Source of the DNA: Ignatzschineria rhizosphaerae | GTDB taxonomy: Bacteria > Pseudomonadota > Gammaproteobacteria > Cardiobacteriales > Wohlfahrtiimonadaceae | NCBI RefSeq assembly: GCF_022655595.1 | Contig: NZ_CP093379.1 | Coordinates: 1,298,501 to 1,362,500 of the forward strand | Reading direction: 5' to 3' | Length of the DNA: 64,000 nt | Shown here: piece by piece, positions 44,503-53,770 of the stretch | How the letters are laid out: every line of letters starts with the position of its first letter | How positions within the stretch are numbered: position 1 is the stretch's first letter | Position numbers and translations under genes: made by a program | The notes under the pieces: model-generated | Told to the model about the DNA's origin: nothing | The model's database searches: none | What the model saw: only the letters and a program-made list of their open reading frames with translations

Positions 44503-45189
44503 TTATAGGTAAGTCTCTATTAAGTGATCGATTTGGCGAATAAATTCAGCCCTAGAAAAACTTTTTACATAACAGCCTCGCCGATCCATCAATAAAATAT
44601 CCGCTGCTTGGCTAAAAAGATTCGTAAAACCTCTCCCCTTACCGATATTCTCAAAAAATGGCTTAGGAATATGTGTAATATACAAAATATTAGCGGCTTC
44701 AAAATCTTTCAATAAACTCTCTGCTACCTCTCCTACAACCACCGCCCGATTAGCAATACCCTTTTGTATCATAAATTCACAAAACTGCCCTACACTCTCT
44801 TCATTGCCTTTATAAAAATAGAAGATTCTTGCAATACCTAAAAGCTGATTCAATCCATACATTTGATCTGCCTGTTGCCACTCAAAATAGGGAAATGAAT
44901 CCCCTAAAATTAAAGTGCTATCATGCGCAAATACAGAATTTTTACTATTTTTTAAATACTCATCAAATAACCAAAGTCGCGCTAAAGCATCCTCTTGAGT
45001 GAATGGTTGCATTTTCTGATAAAAGCGCTGAATCCGCCAACTATCTAACATCCCTATCTGTACTCTAAAGGGGCGCCCAAGCATCACTCTTTTTAGCACT
45101 TCAGTCTCTATGTGAAACTGCGATAACGGAGAGATATAATGTCGCTCTAATTGCTTTAAAATTTGCTCTTTTTGACTGCGATTAACCAT
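44503..45189 (-). CDS. Hypothetical protein
   Basis: 228 residues if ATG 45189 is used; an open frame continues upstream but runs into a terminator hairpin, so the upstream part is not coding. No signal peptide or membrane segment. Visible blocks include GRPFRVQIGMLDSWRIQRFYQKM, LILGDSFPYFEWQQADQMYG and DILLMDRRGCYVKSFSRAEFIRQI. The alternation of strands and helices suggests an alpha/beta fold. The family is not recognised. It converges with dprA. Confidence 0.55.
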   Translation of the reverse strand: MVNRSQKEQILKQLERHYISPLSQFHIETEVLKRVMLGRPFRVQIGMLDSWRIQRFYQKMQPFTQEDALARLWLFDEYLKNSKNSVFAHDSTLILGDSFPYFEWQQADQMYGLNQLLGIARIFYFYKGNEESVGQFCEFMIQKGIANRAVVVGEVAESLLKDFEAANILYITHIPKPFFENIGKGRGFTNLFSQAADILLMDRRGCYVKSFSRAEFIRQIDHLIETYL

Positions 45190-45240
45190 AATCTCATTGA
45201 TCTCACAATATAGGTAATGATTGAGGATCTCTGCTAAACA

Positions 45241-45270
45241 AAAGGCGCTTATCAAAAGCGCCTTTATCCC
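45241..45270 (-). terminator. Terminator of the Bax-inhibitor-like gene
   Basis: AAAGGCGCTT (45241-45250) and AAGCGCCTTT (45256-45265) form a perfect stem followed on the minus strand by TTTTGTTT. Confidence 0.8.
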
Positions 45271-45344
45271 TCAATTTTAACATCTTGATCTGTATCTACC
45301 CTTTTAAAGCGATAGATACAAATTGTTTTATTTACACAATTTAA

Positions 45345-46034
45345 TTAATCGTTACTTGCCAAAATAAGGCGAAGTAAGCTTGAGAAGATATTATAAAGTG
45401 AAATATAGATATCTAAAGCCACGCTAATGTAGTTATCTTCCCCACCTCTAACAACGCTATTGATGCGCCATAAGATAATTGCACCTGAAAATGGAATAAT
45501 TAACATTGATAATACAAGGTTAATCATTGGCATTTTAAGGAAGAGGAAGTTAAGTGCAATCGTTGCAATCATTACAATCCCAACAGCACCGACATATTTA
45601 CCAATTGGTGAAAAGTCTTTCGTTTTATCTCCACCAAGGATTGCAAGAACTAAGAATAATCCCGCTGTACCACCTGCGGCAATACCAATATATTGCCAAC
45701 CTTGTGCGCTTCTTAATGCCATCGTAAGAAGAGGTCCTAGCATCATTCCCATTAAAAATGTAAACACAAACATTAAGACCAATCCCATCACCGATCTTTT
45801 GTTAGCTTCTATCGCAAATGATAAACCATAAAATGCCACCATAAACCCAACAAAAAATAGAATAGGGCTTGAGATCATTAAGTTTAAGACGAGATTTGTC
45901 TGAACTGAAATAAATGCACCAATAATGGTTGGAATTAACGAAAGGGCAACAAGCGTATACGCTTGGCGAAGCACCTTATGCATTCCTTGACGCTCAACAC
46001 CACTATAGGCATCTGTTTGATAATAATTATTCAT
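45345..46034 (-). CDS. Bax inhibitor-1 / YccA-like membrane protein
   Basis: 229 residues with seven membrane segments; the UPF0005/BI-1 pattern is seen in GMMLGPLLTMAL and in the C-terminal part GAIILWRINSVVRGGEDNYISVALDIYISLYNIFSSLLRLI. YccA binds FtsH and limits its protease activity in E. coli. AGGAG lies ahead of the ATG. It is transcribed alone, divergent from lptD. Confidence 0.92.
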   Translation of the reverse strand: MNNYYQTDAYSGVERQGMHKVLRQAYTLVALSLIPTIIGAFISVQTNLVLNLMISSPILFFVGFMVAFYGLSFAIEANKRSVMGLVLMFVFTFLMGMMLGPLLTMALRSAQGWQYIGIAAGGTAGLFLVLAILGGDKTKDFSPIGKYVGAVGIVMIATIALNFLFLKMPMINLVLSMLIIPFSGAIILWRINSVVRGGEDNYISVALDIYISLYNIFSSLLRLILASND

Positions 46035-46228
46035 TCAATAAACTCCTAGCGTTATTAAATTTATCAACAATAAAGAAGCAATTCTTATAAGGAACCGCTA
46101 TATCACCTTAATTGTAGCATCTTTGCATGAAAATTAGCGAGCATTTCGATTGAAATTCAGCGTAAAAAATGCGATTCTACTCCCCATTCGATATCTTTAT
46201 ATCTATCGATTCTTCTAGGAGAATCTTT

Positions 46229-48541
46229 TTGACGAGCATTCCTGTTGTGCCCCAAAATAAAATTGTACACTCTAAATTGGCAATCGCCCTACTCATAGCA
46301 CTCCCTTCAATAGGATTTGCTGAACCTATTGCGTGCCAAATATCACCTCTTGCACAATATTTAACGCCGGAAACAAATAATTCCAAAGCACAAATGATCG
46401 TCAATGCAGATCAAGGCTACCTCACTGATAGTGAAGGAAAACTTGAAGGTAATGCAGAGATCTTTTATGGCAATGATAAAATTGATAGCCAAAGTTTTAC
46501 AATTGATCGCGTCCATCAAATTGTGACCTCTTCAGGAGATCATGTTCGCTATGCAACGCCGGGAGCTGTCCTAGTTGGAAGTAAGATCATCCATCTTCTT
46601 CCAAAAAATGAAACGCATCTTTCAAATGCACAATATTACTTAAAGGCAGAACCTAATATTCAAGGTCGAGCCTCTCAAATTGACCATAGAGGCAACTTAC
46701 AAAATACGCTGCTTAAAGAAGCAACCTATTCCACATGTGCCGTTGATAACGAAATCTGGAAAGTTCGTGCTAAAGATCTCGATATCAACCATGCAACAGG
46801 AAGAGCTGAAGCTTATAATGCGACGTTTGATTTATTAGGCGTTCCCGTACTATATGCACCTTATCTCTCTTTTCCTATTGATGGTAAAAGACATAGCGGT
46901 TTTCTCTTCCCTGAAGTCTCTATTAGCAAAAGTAGCGGTTTAGAATTATTTATTCCTTACTATTTTAATATCGCGCCCAATATGGATGCAATATTAGCGC
47001 CTGGATTAATCTCTAAGCGTGGTTTTGGCGTTAAAGGTAACTTCCGTTATCTAAATGAATGGCAAGAGATGGAGCTTTCGGGAACTTATATCACGAAAGA
47101 CCGTCTCTATGATCACAAAAAACGTTGGATCATCAAGGGTGAGCAATCTTTAAATTTTACAAAAAAATTCACCGGAAATATCCTCTATCAAAATATATCT
47201 GATGAAGATTATCTTCGTGATATAGAAGATCAAACAGGCTTATTAGATGATACAACTTTAGAGCGCCATGCTGTATTAGACTATCGTACAGAAAATTGGA
47301 CGGCAAAGTTGCGTGTTCAGGACTTTATTGTGACCGACCGAGAAATCATCCCCTACAATCCTTACGCAAGAATGCCACAACTCCTTTTCAATAGTAGTTG
47401 GAATCTTAAAGGACTAAACTTTGGAATTGAATCAGAGTTTGTACGCTTTTCAGCCAAAAATGATCATCTTTTAGATATCTCAAGGCCCCACTCGGCAACA
47501 AGAATTGATCTAATGCCAAGCGTTAGCTATCGTTTTGAAAACTCATGGGCTTTTATTGAGCCGACGGCTCGCTTTCGCTTCACACAATATGACCTCTCTT
47601 ATCGCCATGATGTTAATCGTCAAGGCAAAAAGGATCGCTTCTCAAGATCACTACCAATTCTTAGCCTAGATGCGGGGATATTTTTAGAGAAAAATATTAG
47701 TTTTGATAAACTCTTTGGCGGTGGTGATTTTGTACAAACACTAGAACCTAGACTTTTCTATCTCTATGCGCCTTATCGAAATCAGAGCCATATTCCCTTA
47801 TTTGATACTTCAGAAATCACTCCTAGTTATTACAACTTATTTAACTACAATGATTTCTATGGAGCAGATAGACAATCGAATGCAAATCAATTAACGACCG
47901 CATTTACGACTCGTATTTTTGACGAATCAAATGGTGCAGAAAAGTTTTATCTTTCTATGGGGCAGACACAATATTTTACCAACCCTAGAATCACCTTAGG
48001 CAATGATCTTAACGAAAATGATGACAAAATACGCCGATCATCATTTTTTGCACAAACAAATATGGAAGTTTTACCAAACCTGCGAGTTGGTGGAAGCGTC
48101 GAATGGTCACCTAATACCAACCAAACCACTCGCGCAACATTTGATATTAATTACAGGCCAGATGATCGTAAAATGTTTAACATTGGCTATCGTTACAATC
48201 GTGATTTAAATTTACATGATGATAACACCCAAATCGATCAAATTGATGCCTCTTTCTTCTGGCAACTTAATAATCGCTGGGCAGTTGCAGGTCGCTATAA
48301 CTACGCCTTTAGTGAATCAAAAATGATTGATAGCCAGCTAGGAGTTGAATACGGAGATTGTTGTGTAACAACTCGCGTTGCCGCCCGTTACTATCGTAAT
48401 AACATCTATGATAGTAAAAAGCAGTGGCGTATCTATCTTGAATTTGACCTAAGCGGTATGGGTAATGTTGGTCAAAATACCGAGAAACTGTGGGAACAGA
48501 GCATTACTGGCTTTAAACCTCGCCGCAATCGCTACTTCTAA
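46229..48541 (+). CDS. lptD: LPS assembly outer-membrane protein LptD
   Basis: 770 residues from TTG 46229, chosen because AGGAG lies seven to eight bases before it and it yields a proper signal peptide (KLAIALLIALPSIGFAEP); a longer frame to ATG 46169 has no ribosome-binding site. The periplasmic OstA/jellyroll domain (VNADQGYLTDSEGKLEGNAE...) is followed by the 26-strand barrel (from AYNATFDLLGVPVLYAPYLSFPID). Four cysteines match the E. coli disulfide set: one just after the signal peptide, one in YSTCAVDNE, and a CC pair near the end (YGDCCVTTRV). With LptE it inserts LPS into the outer leaflet. surA does not follow as it does in E. coli. Confidence 0.97.
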   Translation: MTSIPVVPQNKIVHSKLAIALLIALPSIGFAEPIACQISPLAQYLTPETNNSKAQMIVNADQGYLTDSEGKLEGNAEIFYGNDKIDSQSFTIDRVHQIVTSSGDHVRYATPGAVLVGSKIIHLLPKNETHLSNAQYYLKAEPNIQGRASQIDHRGNLQNTLLKEATYSTCAVDNEIWKVRAKDLDINHATGRAEAYNATFDLLGVPVLYAPYLSFPIDGKRHSGFLFPEVSISKSSGLELFIPYYFNIAPNMDAILAPGLISKRGFGVKGNFRYLNEWQEMELSGTYITKDRLYDHKKRWIIKGEQSLNFTKKFTGNILYQNISDEDYLRDIEDQTGLLDDTTLERHAVLDYRTENWTAKLRVQDFIVTDREIIPYNPYARMPQLLFNSSWNLKGLNFGIESEFVRFSAKNDHLLDISRPHSATRIDLMPSVSYRFENSWAFIEPTARFRFTQYDLSYRHDVNRQGKKDRFSRSLPILSLDAGIFLEKNISFDKLFGGGDFVQTLEPRLFYLYAPYRNQSHIPLFDTSEITPSYYNLFNYNDFYGADRQSNANQLTTAFTTRIFDESNGAEKFYLSMGQTQYFTNPRITLGNDLNENDDKIRRSSFFAQTNMEVLPNLRVGGSVEWSPNTNQTTRATFDINYRPDDRKMFNIGYRYNRDLNLHDDNTQIDQIDASFFWQLNNRWAVAGRYNYAFSESKMIDSQLGVEYGDCCVTTRVAARYYRNNIYDSKKQWRIYLEFDLSGMGNVGQNTEKLWEQSITGFKPRRNRYF

Positions 48542-48562
48542 ATCATCAAAATACAAACTACT

Positions 48563-48602
48563 AAAAATCCCTATCACGGCATCTCTTGATAGGGATTTTT
48601 AT
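48563..48602 (+). terminator. Terminator of lptD
   Basis: AAAAATCCCTATC (48563-48575) and GATAGGGATTTTT (48588-48600) form a perfect 13-bp stem. Confidence 0.9.
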
Positions 48603-48616
48603 ACGCTATGCTGTTT

Positions 48617-48776
48617 TATAGTAAAATCGGTTTAAAAGTGATTACGCTAGATTGCCGGAGTATCGGTTATGAGAGCACAAGAATCGTTCTATCCAGCAAT
48701 GTGCAAGCTAATTTGGTACACACTCTGTACCCTTAATACTATTTAAAATAGTGTTTCTTCAACCGAATCGACTATA
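48617..48776 (+). mobile_element. Repeat A (MITE-like) copy
   Basis: 160 bases bounded by TATAGTAAAATCGGTTTAA and TCAACCGAATCGACTATA, which are inverted copies of each other. The inside carries an inverted repeat ACTATTT/AAATAGT near the right end and the shared TGCCGG and GCAAGCTAATTTG segments. It follows the lptD terminator directly. Confidence 0.8.
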
Positions 48777-48848
48777 TCTTCGGTTAAAGGGCTATTTCTC
48801 AGCGAGAGGAAATGCTTGCATTCTTCTGACTATCTTGTGCCTGCAATT

Positions 48849-49016
48849 TATAACTATTACGCATTAAATTCCGATACGAACCGAAAAGGCTTAAAACTGC
48901 TGGCACGTAATTTCAAAAAAAATGTCAGTATTCGCCCCAGCTGCTCATCAACCCATTTTAGGAGGATGACTAACTAATAAATTTTGACCTCTGATTTTAT
49001 TTGAAACCCACTATAA
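48849..49016 (+). repeat. Repeat B copy 1
   Basis: 168 bases from TATAACTATTACGCATTAAA to GAAACCCACTATA. About 90 percent of positions match the copies at 53584 and 62511. A reading frame (ending RPSCSSTHFRRMTN, stop) is open across it and extends about 60 bases upstream in this copy only; copy 2 breaks it. It may be the relic of a transposase end. Confidence 0.75.
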
Positions 49017-49064
49017 ATCAAAAGCTTCTCTTAACCCTATCTCACTATAAAAAGAATATCACCC

Positions 49065-49730
49065 ATGACAAAAACATTTATCTTTATTCGCCATGGTCAA
49101 AGCATGTCTAATGCAGGAAAAGTAGATAATACGGATAAAAGTCACAATCAAAACATCCTAGCAAATCATCAAATCCCCTTAACTCCTAAGGGAATGCATC
49201 AATCACAACAACTTGCAGATCAGTGGATGTATAAACCTCACCATATTTATTGCTCTGAGTTTACAAGAGCCCACCAAACCGCCATGCCTTTTTGCCAAAA
49301 GTTTCATATGCCGGCAACACAAATTCCCTCACTTAACGAATTTGATGCTATCGGTTTTGATATTGCTGAAAAACTCAATCCTGAAGAGCACTTAACACTC
49401 ATTAAGCGTTATTGGCAAACTGCTGATCCAAAAGAGCGCATAGGATTTACCGGTGAAACTTATGAGGAGTTTTGTCATAAAGTGATGCAATTTAGATCAT
49501 CACTACCAGAACTTATTGATCAAAGTATCATCATTGGCCATGGTATGTGGTTTGCACAGTTTATTTGGCAAACCTTAGGGTTAGATGAGGGTAAACCTCT
49601 GCAAAATATGCATCAGTTTGGTAAATTTTTCCTCAACACTTCAATTCCTAATCTTTCCCAATTTTATATTTCTTCGATAGATCAACGAATCGCTATTCAA
49701 AAACTGACAAATTCCAACAAATTCGATTAA
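49065..49730 (+). CDS. Histidine phosphatase superfamily protein
   Basis: 221 residues. The catalytic motif FIRHGQSMSN is at residues 6-15 and the second histidine is in IIGHGMWFAQF; arginine R65 in SEFTRAHQTA is typical of the branch. It is of the phosphoglycerate-mutase/CobC/SixA fold and should remove phosphate from a sugar, nucleotide or protein. The substrate is unknown. A weak terminator-like hairpin follows at 49911. Confidence 0.85.
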   Translation: MTKTFIFIRHGQSMSNAGKVDNTDKSHNQNILANHQIPLTPKGMHQSQQLADQWMYKPHHIYCSEFTRAHQTAMPFCQKFHMPATQIPSLNEFDAIGFDIAEKLNPEEHLTLIKRYWQTADPKERIGFTGETYEEFCHKVMQFRSSLPELIDQSIIIGHGMWFAQFIWQTLGLDEGKPLQNMHQFGKFFLNTSIPNLSQFYISSIDQRIAIQKLTNSNKFD

Positions 49731-49910
49731 TAATATTAATCAAACACCCTAAATGAATAATTTCTACTAGCGAAAATAGCGACGATAATTAAGAGCTACA
49801 TGGCTGTTTTAGCCAGCAATGCTATACAAACTTTTAAAAATTAGAATTAAGGATGATTTAAATTTTAAAAATGGGTAGCCATCTATCTAAAAAAGTGTAA
49901 AATTCCCCGA

Positions 49911-49937
49911 ACCTCAGAAACTAAATGAGGTTTTTTT
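49911..49937 (+). terminator. Short terminator
   Basis: ACCTCA (49911-49916) and TGAGGT (49926-49931) pair and are followed by seven T residues. The six-bp stem is short. Confidence 0.55.
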
Positions 49938-50048
49938 ATGGGAACGCCATTTCTCATAATTTGATACAAGGGGGCAATAATTCATTTGAATTAACGCGGC
50001 TAATTTATCTCTCTTAACATGCGATCTAAAGCTGGGGGAAATAAACTT

Positions 50049-51491
50049 ATGTTACTAAAATCCAAAGCGTTATCTCCTAACGCAATCTCTACACCTACAA
50101 CACTTTCCTCACCTGCAAGACTACAAAAAACATTAGTATTGTGGCAGCTCATTATGATTGGTCTAGCATATATGCAACCAATGACTGTCTTTGATACCTT
50201 TGGGATTGTAAGCATGCAAACGGGAGCACATGTTCCAACTGCTTATATCATCACGCTTATTGCGATGATGTTTACAGCACTGAGCTATGGAAAAATGGTT
50301 CGCTATTATCCATCGGCGGGATCTGCTTATACCTATGCCCAAAAGTCATTGAATCCAAATCTTGGATTTGTGATTGGTTGGTGTACGATGCTTGATTATC
50401 TCTTTAACCCGATGATCAATATCTTACTGGCAACGATTTACCTTAAAACATTAATCAGCGATGATATCAGTATCTGGTATTACGTGATTCCATTAACCAT
50501 TGCGATGACTTATGTAAATTATCGCGGTGTTGAATTAGTGGCGAATGTGAATACCTTAATTGTATTCTGTCAGCTACTTCTAATGGGAATCTTTATTGCA
50601 CTTGTCATTAAAGGCTTAATGTTCGATGGCGTGGGTCACGGTACTATTGCTAGCACAAAACCATTCTTCACACCTGATATGCAAATTGGTGCAGTTGCCG
50701 CAGGTTCTGCGATCCTCTGCTTCTCATTCTTAGGATTTGATGGCTTAAGCTCTCTTTCTGAAGAGACAAAAAATGCTGCTAAAACAGTTCCAAGAGCAAT
50801 TTTCTTAACCACTTTTATCGGCGGTTTAATCTTTATCGGCATGACATACTTCATGCAACTCTACTTCCAAGGTTATGTTTTTGCAAATCCTGAAGAGAGC
50901 CAACCTGAAGTCCTTCTTTATGTCGGTGAAAGATCATTAACAAGCTTTGTTGCCGCAACCTTCTTCCAATCAGTTGGATTATGGCTTGCTGTACTTGCTG
51001 TTTGTGCCTCAGGAATTGCCGCACATACTGGCGTTTCACGCATGATGTATGTTATGGGTCGTGATGGTGTTTTACCACCTAAAGTATTTGGTTACATTAA
51101 CCCGAAATACAAAACCCCATCAATCAATATTGTCATCGTTGGAATTGTCTGTTTAACTGCCGGCTTCTTTGACTTAAACTTTGCATTACACTTAGTGAAC
51201 TTCGGTGCTTTAACCGCATTCTTCTTCGTGAATCTTTGTGTGGTTGTCCAATATTACATTCGTGATAGTCAGCGTTACACTTTTGGTCATAATATTCATT
51301 ACCTACTCTTCCCGATGTTAGGTATGGCATTTATTATCTACCTCTGGTTTAACCTTGAATATACAGCGCTTGTCATTGGATTAGTTTGGGGCATGATTGG
51401 ATTAGTCTACCTTGCGTTTATCACAAAAGGCTTTACACAATATCCAAAAGAGTTCATCAACCGCAATCGCAATCCTGAGCCAGAGATCTAG
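50049..51491 (+). CDS. APC-superfamily amino acid/amine permease
   Basis: 480 residues from ATG 50049, with GGGGGA upstream; ATG 50019 has no site. Twelve membrane segments. The first helix motif is IGLAYMQPMTVFDTFGIVS, followed by YPSAGSAYTYAQKSLNPNLGFVIGWC and FSFLGFDGLSSLSEETKNAAKTVPRAI (the E of helix 6 loop), and GVSRMMYVMGRDGVLPP. This is the PuuP/YifK-like branch, importing an amino acid or putrescine with protons. Single gene with its own terminator. Confidence 0.9.
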   Translation: MLLKSKALSPNAISTPTTLSSPARLQKTLVLWQLIMIGLAYMQPMTVFDTFGIVSMQTGAHVPTAYIITLIAMMFTALSYGKMVRYYPSAGSAYTYAQKSLNPNLGFVIGWCTMLDYLFNPMINILLATIYLKTLISDDISIWYYVIPLTIAMTYVNYRGVELVANVNTLIVFCQLLLMGIFIALVIKGLMFDGVGHGTIASTKPFFTPDMQIGAVAAGSAILCFSFLGFDGLSSLSEETKNAAKTVPRAIFLTTFIGGLIFIGMTYFMQLYFQGYVFANPEESQPEVLLYVGERSLTSFVAATFFQSVGLWLAVLAVCASGIAAHTGVSRMMYVMGRDGVLPPKVFGYINPKYKTPSINIVIVGIVCLTAGFFDLNFALHLVNFGALTAFFFVNLCVVVQYYIRDSQRYTFGHNIHYLLFPMLGMAFIIYLWFNLEYTALVIGLVWGMIGLVYLAFITKGFTQYPKEFINRNRNPEPEI

Positions 51492-51587
51492 CTTTCAAAA
51501 AGTATCTTGATAAAGGATGATCAAAGATAATGCGAAGGAGATGCGCAGATAATCATTGAAAATGCTATCAATATGCTCAAAATATCG

Positions 51588-51614
51588 AAGACCTCACATT
51601 TAGAGGTCTTTTTT
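51588..51614 (+). terminator. Terminator of the permease gene
   Basis: AAGACCTC (51588-51595) and GAGGTCTT (51603-51610) pair, followed by TTTT. Confidence 0.85.
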
Positions 51615-51666
51615 ATTGCTCAAAATTCCTTATCAACTAACGGATCTTAAGCATCAGTATTTTACT

Positions 51667-51825
51667 TATAATCGATTCGGTTTAAGGAACCCTATTTTAA
51701 AAGTAAAATAGCACAGCGCATGAATCAAACCTACTTGCATGATGCCGGATAGAACCATTCTTGCGCTTCTCATAATCGATGCGCCGGCAATCTGATTCAG
51801 TCACTTTTAAGCCGATTTTACTACA
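51667..51825 (-). mobile_element. Repeat A (MITE-like) copy
   Basis: 159 bases in reverse orientation relative to the copy at 48617. Ends are TATAATCGATTCGGTTTAA and TTTTAAGCCGATTTTACTACA. It lies between the permease terminator and the acidic-protein gene. Confidence 0.78.
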
Positions 51826-51968
51826 ATCAAAAATGAGGCTTAAATTCTCACCCAAAAATTAAAAAATTTTGCTAATCTTATTGCTCTTTGAGAGCCATTA
51901 TTTATTACCAAAACTACTACAATGACATTCTTAACACAGATGCATCCCAATTTTTTTAGGAGAACATT

Positions 51969-52310
51969 ATGGAAGATTTAGACCTACAGCGTATTCACCC
52001 TTTTGAAATTCTCCAATATGAAGAGAACCTTTTTGGTCTTTATTTCCCGATTCATGATCGTTATGAAATTTTTGATGATCTTGAGCTGGAAAATAGTAGT
52101 TCAACGTGGGTAGATATCATCGAATATTATCTTGAAAATGAACTCATTGATCTGCAAGGCGCTTTTAGTTATGAACCTAATGAGGAGAGTTGTGAACTAC
52201 GAGGAAGTTTTGAAAACATTAAAGAGTTTGTCCTAAACTTCCGCCCTCTCTACTTTAGTGATGATCAGCTCACGCTTTTGATCCAAGAGATGCAAGAAAA
52301 CTGGTACTGA
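51969..52310 (+). CDS. Small strongly acidic protein
   Basis: 113 residues with about twice as many acidic as basic residues (EDLDLQRIHPFEILQYEENLF at the start). Blocks include FDDLELENSSSTWVDIIEYYLENELIDLQGAF and ESCELRGSFENIKEFVLNFRP. Soluble, no signal. AGGAG lies ahead of the ATG. Size and charge are like those of cytoplasmic immunity proteins to nuclease toxins, but no toxin gene is near, so this is only a possibility. Not recognised. Confidence 0.6.
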   Translation: MEDLDLQRIHPFEILQYEENLFGLYFPIHDRYEIFDDLELENSSSTWVDIIEYYLENELIDLQGAFSYEPNEESCELRGSFENIKEFVLNFRPLYFSDDQLTLLIQEMQENWY

Positions 52311-52452
52311 TTTTGTAAAAGTTTTAATAGAATGTTGATCATTTCGGGATTTGCCGATATGTTATATCGTAATACATGATTCTTCTATCATCCTTTTTAC
52401 TTATTAAAAGGGAATGATAAAAGAATACCTCCCTCAATGAACAAGGAGAGAT

Positions 52453-53433
52453 ATGAAATATTCTATTTTAGACTTAGCTAACATCAATCAACATCAAACG
52501 CCAAAAGATGCTTTTGAACGTGCCGTTGCACTAGCACAATTAGGGGAGAAGGAAGGCTTTCACCGTTATTGGGTTGCGGAACATCATAACATGGTCAATA
52601 TCGCAAGCTCCGCTACAGCTGTTTTAATTGGCCATATTGCGGAAAAAACAACATCCATCCGCGTCGGCTCTGGTGGTATTATGCTGCCAAACCATGCCCC
52701 TCTTATGGTTGCTGAAGCTTTTGGAACTTTAGAGACACTCTATCCTCAACGCATTGATTTAGGATTAGGGCGCGCACCTGGTACTGATCAAATTACCTCT
52801 CATGCACTTCGCCGGGATCCTAGCCGAGCAGATCAATTTCCCAATGAGGTAATGGAACTTCTCACCTATTTTCATCCCGTTGATAACCAAAGAATTCATG
52901 CCATTCCCGGTATGAATCTAGATATTCCTATTTGGATTTTAGGCTCTAGCCTCTTTGGCGCACAATTAGCAGCACATTTAGGGCTTCCTTATGCCTTTGC
53001 AGGACACTTTGCCCCCGCTCAGATGCAAGCTGCTCTTAAGATCTACCGTGAACGTTTTCAGCCTTCTCAATATCTTGATCAGCCTTACTCGATGCTCTGC
53101 TTAAATGGAATACTTGCCGATACTCAAGAAGAGGCTGAATATGAGTTTACAACCATGCAACAAAGCTTCACTCAACTCATAAGAGATGACCGAAAACTCA
53201 CTCCCCCGCCCATTAAAGAGATGGATGATTATTGGAATCCACTAGAAAAACGCCAAGTCTCCTCCATGTTAAGATTATCAGCGGTAGGCGACAAAGAGAC
53301 TGCTCATGATTTCATTGCCGAGCTTTTAACCGAGATAGAAGTTGATGAGTTAATGTTTGCCGGCGTCATTTATGATGCTGAAAAGCGTCTGCACTCTTTT
53401 AAACTTATTAGCGAAGTGATGAATAGTTTATAA
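52453..53433 (+). CDS. Luciferase-like flavin monooxygenase (YhbW type)
   Basis: 326 residues, a single TIM barrel. Family segments: [13 protein letters not shown] at residues 36-48 (with the HH near the flavin), [46 protein letters not shown] at about 77-122, and the C-terminal [15 protein letters not shown]. These enzymes use FMNH2 and oxygen on an unknown substrate. AAGGAG lies ahead of the ATG. It is preceded by an imperfect hairpin at about 52377-52425. Confidence 0.88.
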   Translation: MKYSILDLANINQHQTPKDAFERAVALAQLGEKEGFHRYWVAEHHNMVNIASSATAVLIGHIAEKTTSIRVGSGGIMLPNHAPLMVAEAFGTLETLYPQRIDLGLGRAPGTDQITSHALRRDPSRADQFPNEVMELLTYFHPVDNQRIHAIPGMNLDIPIWILGSSLFGAQLAAHLGLPYAFAGHFAPAQMQAALKIYRERFQPSQYLDQPYSMLCLNGILADTQEEAEYEFTTMQQSFTQLIRDDRKLTPPPIKEMDDYWNPLEKRQVSSMLRLSAVGDKETAHDFIAELLTEIEVDELMFAGVIYDAEKRLHSFKLISEVMNSL

Positions 53434-53442
53434 AGCGTAAAG

Positions 53443-53588
53443 TATAGTCGACTCGGTTTAAGAAACACTAAAACAAGACAATGCGTGAATCAAACACGCT
53501 TGCATGATGCCAGATAGAACCATTCTTGCGCTTCTCATAACAGATGCGCCGGCAATCTAATTTAGTCACTTTTAAACCGATTTTATAG
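53443..53588 (-). mobile_element. Repeat A copy fused to a repeat B copy
   Basis: Begins TATAGTCGACTCGGTTTAA and ends in TTTTAAACCGATTTTATAG, where the last bases also form the start of repeat B copy 2. The end is a few bases shorter than in other copies, which suggests one element inserted into the TATA end of the other. Confidence 0.75.
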
Positions 53589-53751
53589 CTATTATGCATT
53601 AAATTCAGATACGAACCGAAAAAGGCTTAAAACTGCTGGCACGTCATTTCAAAAAACATGCAAGCATTCGACCCAGCTGCTCATCAACCTATTTTAGGAG
53701 GATGACTAACTAATCAATTTTGACCTCTGATTTTATTTGGAAATCCCTATA
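53584..53751 (+). repeat. Repeat B copy 2
   Basis: 168 bases from TATAGCTATTATGCATTAAA to GGAAATCCCTATA. One extra A in the GAAAAAGG run breaks the reading frame that is open in the other copies, so the element is not under protein selection now. Confidence 0.8.
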
Positions 53752-53770
53752 CTATAACGACTCTTAACCC

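Noticed and set aside
46035-46228. Possible sigma-E promoter for lptD (GGAACC at about 46091)
   Set aside because: Only the -35-like half is visible; no matching -10 at the right distance.
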